From NCBI RefSeq assembly GCF_030409755.1, contig NZ_JAUFQE010000001.1, forward strand, positions 558,001 to 622,000: DNA of 64,000 nucleotides. Direction: 5' to 3'. Numbering within the stretch: the first letter of the stretch is position 1; the number at the start of each line of letters is the position of its first letter. This document shows, piece after piece, positions 59,534-64,000 of the stretch. This DNA comes from Vibrio lentus (GTDB lineage Bacteria > Pseudomonadota > Gammaproteobacteria > Enterobacterales > Vibrionaceae). The notes beneath the pieces are model-generated. The model did no database searches. It was not told the DNA's origin and saw only the letters and a list, made by a program, of their open reading frames with translations. Both the position numbers and the translations under genes were made by a program.

Positions 59534-60730
59534 TTAAAAACGATGCTGATATTGAACGCCAAGCAAAAGAGCATTGGCAGTCACATCAGCAGTTATATTG
59601 GAACTCGTTCCCGGAATAGTCGTCAGGCTTTCGTCAATATCTTGTGATTCTCCGATGATAAATCCGACACCAATGTCAACAGAACTGGCAGCTGTGAAGT
59701 TATATGTCCCTCCGACGGTGAACCAGTGACGATTAACATCAGGAATAGATAACGATGTGAGTTCGTCTGTTGGAGAAATGTCGTACATGTAGCCAGCTCT
59801 TAGCACGATGTCTTTTGACATGGTGTATGTACCACCGACCGAAACATGCCCCGCATCTTTCCATTGATACTCCTTGATAGAATCGTCGTAAGAATCAGAC
59901 GTTAATGAATCAAATTCAGACCAATTCACCCATTGCAGGCTGTAATGGAATGCCCATTGCTCGTTGATTTGGTGCCATCCAGAAAACTCTAAAGTGTCTG
60001 GTAACGGAACATTCATTTTTTCTGCCGTACCAGAACCCAGCATCCAGATATCCCCTTCAACTTCGATATCGGGGCTATAACGGTAACTAATACCAAATTT
60101 GTTGTGTTCGTTGACTTGGTAAGTCGCACCAACATTTGCACCCAGACCAAACCCGTCTGCATCGACATCAAGTAGATCTTTACGGTGAATCTCGCCTTCA
60201 CCGTAGATAACATCAAGACCTGCACCTAAGTTGATTTTTTCAGACAACTCATAAGCGACAGCAAAACCAACGTTGATACTGGAAAGCGCCGTTTTACCTC
60301 CGAACTCGTCCGCTTCGAACGACTCGTCAAACTCAACATCGGTACCGAAGTTAGAGTGCACAGTTGCACCCAGAGTGAACTTCGAACCCTCAATAGGATG
60401 AACATAATGAATGTTCGGAACCAAAGTTCCCGCATCTAGAGATTGATCATCGAGTGTGTCTGTATAGCCTCTCATCGGCGTGTAGCTAACATTAGACACA
60501 TCAATACCACTATCGATATAAATAGCACCAACAGAGAGTGTTGGTTGCTCGATATAAGCCATCGCAGCGCTGTTCTTAGCAACAATCGCCGCGCTATCTG
60601 CCATCACTGCATCGCCCGCAAATGCACGGCCCAACCCTGTTGCTGATTGTGCGTTAAGTTGGAATCCTGCGGCGTTTGTTAAGCAAGGAATGAGAGCAGC
60701 TGCGGTGCCCAATATAAGTTTATTCTTCAT
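59534..60730 (-). CDS. fadL: FadL-type long-chain fatty-acid outer-membrane porin
   Basis: This 398-residue protein starts at ATG 60730 with GAGGTG seven bases upstream; the start overlaps the last 11 bases of volA in another frame. The signal peptide 'NKLILGTAAALIPCLTNA' is cleaved before 'AGFQLNAQSATGLGRAFAGD', the FadL N-terminal hatch signature. The rest alternates in barrel strands and ends 'ALLLGVQYQHRF' with terminal Phe. It carries fatty acids across the outer membrane. A FadL gene next to volA is the arrangement known from V. cholerae, where VolA frees fatty acids from lysophospholipids and FadL takes them up. An open frame from 60775 adds 15 residues and was not chosen. Confidence 0.94.
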   Translation of the reverse strand: MKNKLILGTAAALIPCLTNAAGFQLNAQSATGLGRAFAGDAVMADSAAIVAKNSAAMAYIEQPTLSVGAIYIDSGIDVSNVSYTPMRGYTDTLDDQSLDAGTLVPNIHYVHPIEGSKFTLGATVHSNFGTDVEFDESFEADEFGGKTALSSINVGFAVAYELSEKINLGAGLDVIYGEGEIHRKDLLDVDADGFGLGANVGATYQVNEHNKFGISYRYSPDIEVEGDIWMLGSGTAEKMNVPLPDTLEFSGWHQINEQWAFHYSLQWVNWSEFDSLTSDSYDDSIKEYQWKDAGHVSVGGTYTMSKDIVLRAGYMYDISPTDELTSLSIPDVNRHWFTVGGTYNFTAASSVDIGVGFIIGESQDIDESLTTIPGTSSNITADVTANALLLGVQYQHRF

Positions 60731-62930
60731 CTTGAGACACCTCTGTTTCGATATGATCTTCGTTATTGATGACAACTAGCGAACCGTCAGTCATTACCAT
60801 CGAAGCAACAGCAACTTGCTGAGTATCTACAGCTTCACGAACGTCTGCCATGTTTTCACCTGGCATTCCCGGCAAGCCATTTTCATCTACAGGGCCTTCA
60901 TACGGGAATAAGTACGTACCATGTCCACCCGTCGTTGTTCTTACGACTCCACGTGGTTCATCCGTATTCCGAGTCGTACCTGTTATGGGGTCTAAGCCAA
61001 GGGCAGTAATTAGTGGCTCGGTACCAGTGCGAATATTGTCTGGGGCGGTATTTGGAATAACGCTATCTGGAACATAATCAACACCTACATCACAGGTTTC
61101 ACCACAATCTCCGACGGCCGCTAACAAAAGAGTGGGTTGTTGAGCTGCAACTTGACGAGAGATGAAGCTAGCAGGGTCAGCACTATCAATTGTGGCTTGA
61201 ACCCCTTGTTTAAGGTCTGTCACAACCAAATCAAAAATGTCATTCTCTAACTGACTAACAAGCAGAGCGTTATCAGATGACAGTTCGACAAACTCTCTAA
61301 GTGCTTCAATACATTGTTGATTTGTTGCCTCCACTGTACAGGTATCGGGTATCACCGTTTCAGCAATGCCACGCTGAACATCTGGAGACTTCTTAACACC
61401 TTCAGACATTTCAGGGCCTAAGGTTTGAGAAGACAGAACCAAGTTCGTTAGCCCTTGCCCCGGAACAACAAAGTTCACCGTGTTGAATCCGAAATCGGAC
61501 TTAGAGTGAAAATCAGGACTGACTTGGCTGAACTCACTTACCATCACCGACATGATCCCACCCAACGACTGCCCAATTAAGTGAACGTTATTGTTATCAA
61601 CCCAGCCTTCTTGGCTTAACGCATAGCGAAGCCCCAAGAAATCAGATACAGACTGTTGAAGATTAGAACGCAGTGCTAAAGGCGAATCTATATTGATGAA
61701 AAACGCTTTATTTGCTCGAGCGCTTATTTCAACTCCTGTACCTTCACCATCAGAGTCAGTATTGTCGTAACGCATACGTTCTCCGTGATATGGCATGTCA
61801 ATCGCAACAACGGCATAACCTTTTTTTGTATATTCCGCAGCCATCAAAGAAGCGGTGCCGCGCTCCGCCGTCACACCATGGATGAATACTACTGTTGGAA
61901 ATCCAGTCGATGTCTCTTTTGGCCTTGGAGTATCTTCGTAATTTGGCAAATAAATATCAGCCGTTATGTTGAGGAATTCTATTACTTTAGGGGCTGACAT
62001 CTCAGCAGTAGGAAAACCACCGTCGGCATTAGTGATCCATTCATAGAGTGGTGGGCAGTTTTCTTTCGGATCAAACTCATCAATAAGGCACTCGGATTCT
62101 CGAGCCTGAGTAAAAGGTAAATACGACGGTATTCTTAACTTCTTAGAATATTGATTGTAATCTCCATTAAACTCTCGAACTTTCTCATAACCATCTAAAA
62201 ATTTGGTGTTGAACTTGACATGATTGTCTCTCATCGCATCCAGTGACGAATATGAACTCTGAGTTTTAAATTGCGCTGCATATACAGGAATACCCTTATC
62301 TGGATATAATGCATAATATGAATCAATTGCACTCAAGACTTGCTCTTGAAGACCTAGTTCTTTATCGCTTTCTAGCGGAACACCTGAATAAATCAATTCA
62401 TCAAAACTAGAGTCTGCTTTTAGAGGTTCTTCAAATTCAGTTTTTACCCCATCAGTTACAACGATCGAATACGTCGTTCCTTCTTTTAATCCTGATTCGC
62501 ATTGAATAGTAATATTGGAACCGTCAGCTGATATTTTAGTATCAACTTCCTCACCGGTTACGTTATCAATTAATACAACATTCCCGGCTAAGGATTCGTT
62601 ATTTAGTGGATAACGCTTATCAGAATTAACACTTTGTAGAGGAATTAAAATCGGTTCTGCACAAAGCCCCCAGCCGTCTAAAGCTGCGTATGAGTTATTG
62701 TAATCTTGATAATACGCGTCGTTAGTCGATGACATTGCTGCAACGTCTTCACCGACTCCAGTGATAGTTCCGTCGTCGTCATACCCGTAACCGTCGTTCG
62801 GTTTTGGTAACTCATTTATGTTGTAGGGCACTAATACTGAAACGGGCTCTTGAGTCGGGTCTTCCGACTGACAGCCGAATAAGGCTAGCGTTATTAGTCC
62901 ACATAAATATGGCTTATTGAATTCTTTCAA
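60720..62930 (-). CDS. volA: VolA-type surface lysophospholipase lipoprotein
   Basis: This 736-residue protein starts at TTG 62930, where GAGGTAG sits eight bases upstream, giving a lipoprotein signal peptide with lipobox 'LFGC' ('YLCGLITLALFGCQSED'). An open frame continues to 63047 but has no signal. The alpha/beta-hydrolase core shows 'FPTVVFIHGVTAERGTASLM' (oxyanion region), 'YAVVAIDMPYHGERM' and the nucleophile elbow 'VHLIGQSLGGIMSVMV' (GQSLGG). A His near the C terminus ('TTGGHGTYLFPYEG') may complete the triad. VolA of V. cholerae is an outer-surface lysophospholipase that frees fatty acids for FadL. The two genes overlap, so they are co-expressed. Confidence 0.92.
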   Translation of the reverse strand: MKEFNKPYLCGLITLALFGCQSEDPTQEPVSVLVPYNINELPKPNDGYGYDDDGTITGVGEDVAAMSSTNDAYYQDYNNSYAALDGWGLCAEPILIPLQSVNSDKRYPLNNESLAGNVVLIDNVTGEEVDTKISADGSNITIQCESGLKEGTTYSIVVTDGVKTEFEEPLKADSSFDELIYSGVPLESDKELGLQEQVLSAIDSYYALYPDKGIPVYAAQFKTQSSYSSLDAMRDNHVKFNTKFLDGYEKVREFNGDYNQYSKKLRIPSYLPFTQARESECLIDEFDPKENCPPLYEWITNADGGFPTAEMSAPKVIEFLNITADIYLPNYEDTPRPKETSTGFPTVVFIHGVTAERGTASLMAAEYTKKGYAVVAIDMPYHGERMRYDNTDSDGEGTGVEISARANKAFFINIDSPLALRSNLQQSVSDFLGLRYALSQEGWVDNNNVHLIGQSLGGIMSVMVSEFSQVSPDFHSKSDFGFNTVNFVVPGQGLTNLVLSSQTLGPEMSEGVKKSPDVQRGIAETVIPDTCTVEATNQQCIEALREFVELSSDNALLVSQLENDIFDLVVTDLKQGVQATIDSADPASFISRQVAAQQPTLLLAAVGDCGETCDVGVDYVPDSVIPNTAPDNIRTGTEPLITALGLDPITGTTRNTDEPRGVVRTTTGGHGTYLFPYEGPVDENGLPGMPGENMADVREAVDTQQVAVASMVMTDGSLVVINNEDHIETEVSQDEE

Positions 62931-62957
62931 AATTTCTACCTCGTAGCTTTCGCATTT

Positions 62958-62974
62958 AACTGGTGTGGTCATGC
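62958..62974. promoter_or_regulatory. Possible FadR-like site upstream of volA
   Basis: AACTGGTGTGGTCATGC matches the left half of the FadR operator (AACTGGTCnGACCAGTT) perfectly over seven bases, with 11 of 17 positions overall. It lies about 30 bases upstream of the volA start, where binding could block expression. The right half is poor, so the match may be chance. Confidence 0.3.
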
Positions 62975-63329
62975 GTTTATTGTTATTTGAGTTGCCAATT
63001 GAGTCAGAGGTAAGCTTGACTTTTATTCGCAGAGAGCAAGGCAACACAGAGTTGGAATGACACGTTGATAGAACTACGTAAGAAATTTGAGCCGTTAACC
63101 CACACCCACTAAATCAGCGTCACCGAACAATGATCCAATAGCAGTGAACACCAAGCACCTTAAAACGCATTAAACAACCTAAAAAAGGTTTATAAGAAAG
63201 TCTAAATGATAAAGATTAATTGTTTATATTTAATAACTTACAATGTACTAGCACGAAAAATAGTGAGTTTATATTTATGCTGACATTTGTTATATTTACG
63301 TTAGAACGCTTATAACAACGAGAACCCAG

Positions 63330-64000
63330 ATGTCTGCTGAATTCATTATCAATGATGATATACAGGTCAATTTAGAAGAGAGTGAAATCCATCACTTCAA
63401 GACGGGCCGTACCTACCCAATAGGTTCTAATGAGTCAGAGTTACTCAAATATTTTATCTCTAGACCGAATGAAGTGATCACTCGCCAAGTTCTAATCGAG
63501 CAAGTGTGGGTGTCCAAAGGTATATATGTAGAAGATGGCAGCTTAATGCAGACTATCTCCATTTGTCGCAAAGCTTTAGAAGATAAGACCGGAATGATCA
63601 TTGTCACTGAACGCGGTAAAGGTTACCGATTTGCAGGGCAAGTAACGCAAGACAAAGAACGCGCATTACAAAAAATAAAACGACGACAGCAATCAGAAGA
63701 AGCTGAACAACAAACAGTTAACTCTAATGAAGAAAACACCAAAGCTGAATCAGCCGCCCCTGTAGATAAGAAAAACAATCTATTGACACTGATAGCCTTG
63801 TTTATAATTGCCGCTGTTTGTTCTCACTACCTATTCACATATTTAGATAGAAATAGCTTAGTGGAAGAGCTCACTGGTCAGCATTTTCTTTCTTGTAAAA
63901 TAGCATCAGACGAGTTTACTTTTAATGAGCTGAATAACGTTACTCTTTATGAGCATAAAGGACGAAAAATCATCATCGATAATTCAGGAAAATCTTTAAG
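63330..64000 (+). CDS. ToxR/CadC-type membrane-bound winged-helix regulator, N-terminal part
   Basis: The frame from ATG 63330 runs open to the window end (223 codons seen). Residues 1-115 are an OmpR/PhoB-type winged helix: 'GSNESELLKYFISRPNEVIT', 'QVLIEQVWVSKGIYVEDGSL', 'ICRKALEDK' and 'IVTERGKGYRF'. A charged linker rich in Gln and Glu leads to a membrane helix ('LTLIALFIIAAVCSHYLF', about 158-175), then the start of a periplasmic domain with one visible cysteine. That layout is the ToxR/TcpP/CadC class, which senses the periplasm and binds DNA directly. GAGAA precedes the start. The gene faces away from volA with about 280 bases between, so it may regulate it, but that is unproven. Confidence 0.85.
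   Translation, partial: MSAEFIINDDIQVNLEESEIHHFKTGRTYPIGSNESELLKYFISRPNEVITRQVLIEQVWVSKGIYVEDGSLMQTISICRKALEDKTGMIIVTERGKGYRFAGQVTQDKERALQKIKRRQQSEEAEQQTVNSNEENTKAESAAPVDKKNNLLTLIALFIIAAVCSHYLFTYLDRNSLVEELTGQHFLSCKIASDEFTFNELNNVTLYEHKGRKIIIDNSGKSL

Noticed and set aside
62931..63047. Longer volA frame
   Set aside because: The added 39 residues have no signal peptide, while TTG 62930 gives a proper lipoprotein signal and ribosome site.
1..64000. tRNA, rRNA, riboswitch or prophage features
   Set aside because: No tRNA-like cloverleaf, rRNA segment, known riboswitch core or phage structural genes other than T6SS parts were seen on reading; a covariance-model scan was not possible.

Overview
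The window looks like a Vibrio chromosome, probably from the Splendidus group or a close relative. The AT-rich codon use, a Vibrio-type type VI secretion system (T6SS), a surface lysophospholipase (VolA) beside a FadL porin, and a ToxR/CadC-type membrane regulator all point that way. The species call is inference; no rRNA or other marker gene is present.

Bases 1-23,450 are most of a T6SS locus. The 3' part of tssM enters from the left (+), followed by a small Lrp/AsnC regulator. A long minus-strand operon follows: Ser/Thr kinase, tssA, tssB, tssC, tssE, tssF, tssG, with a terminator-like hairpin after the sheath genes. A second minus-strand operon encodes Hcp, VgrG and a four-gene adaptor-like cassette (DUF6484/DUF3540-like, TIGR02270, DUF2169, ketoacyl-synthase-like) with no PAAR protein or toxin. 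A sigma-54-like promoter precedes hcp. Divergent clpV and vasH supply sheath recycling and the sigma-54 activator. Bases 23,458-31,281 hold a three-gene minus-strand operon: a protein with a divergent MIX-like motif, a membrane-anchored beta-propeller protein, and a 1,586-residue protein with an internal OmpA-like domain. It is the best candidate here for an undescribed T6SS effector module.

Bases 31,282-46,125 hold an AT-rich gap with one possible small ORF, then a single 4,501-residue surface lipoprotein gene. Its C-terminal third is an array of about 8.4 nearly identical 594-bp units. The SNP pattern shows that a two-unit (1,188-bp) block has been duplicated.

Bases 46,126-54,866 are mixed: an M23 endopeptidase, the GTPase YlqF, a diguanylate cyclase, a GNAT acetyltransferase, a fatty-acid desaturase with a palindromic operator inside its promoter, an ABM-family monooxygenase whose last codons were displaced by an IS200-type element, an unknown protein and a DUF481 outer-membrane protein.

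Bases 54,867-64,000 hold an RND efflux pair (adaptor then transporter), with a run of eight A at the adaptor 3' end where the reading frame appears broken. Next come the overlapping volA-fadL pair for use of exogenous lipids, and the start of a membrane-bound winged-helix regulator cut by the window end.
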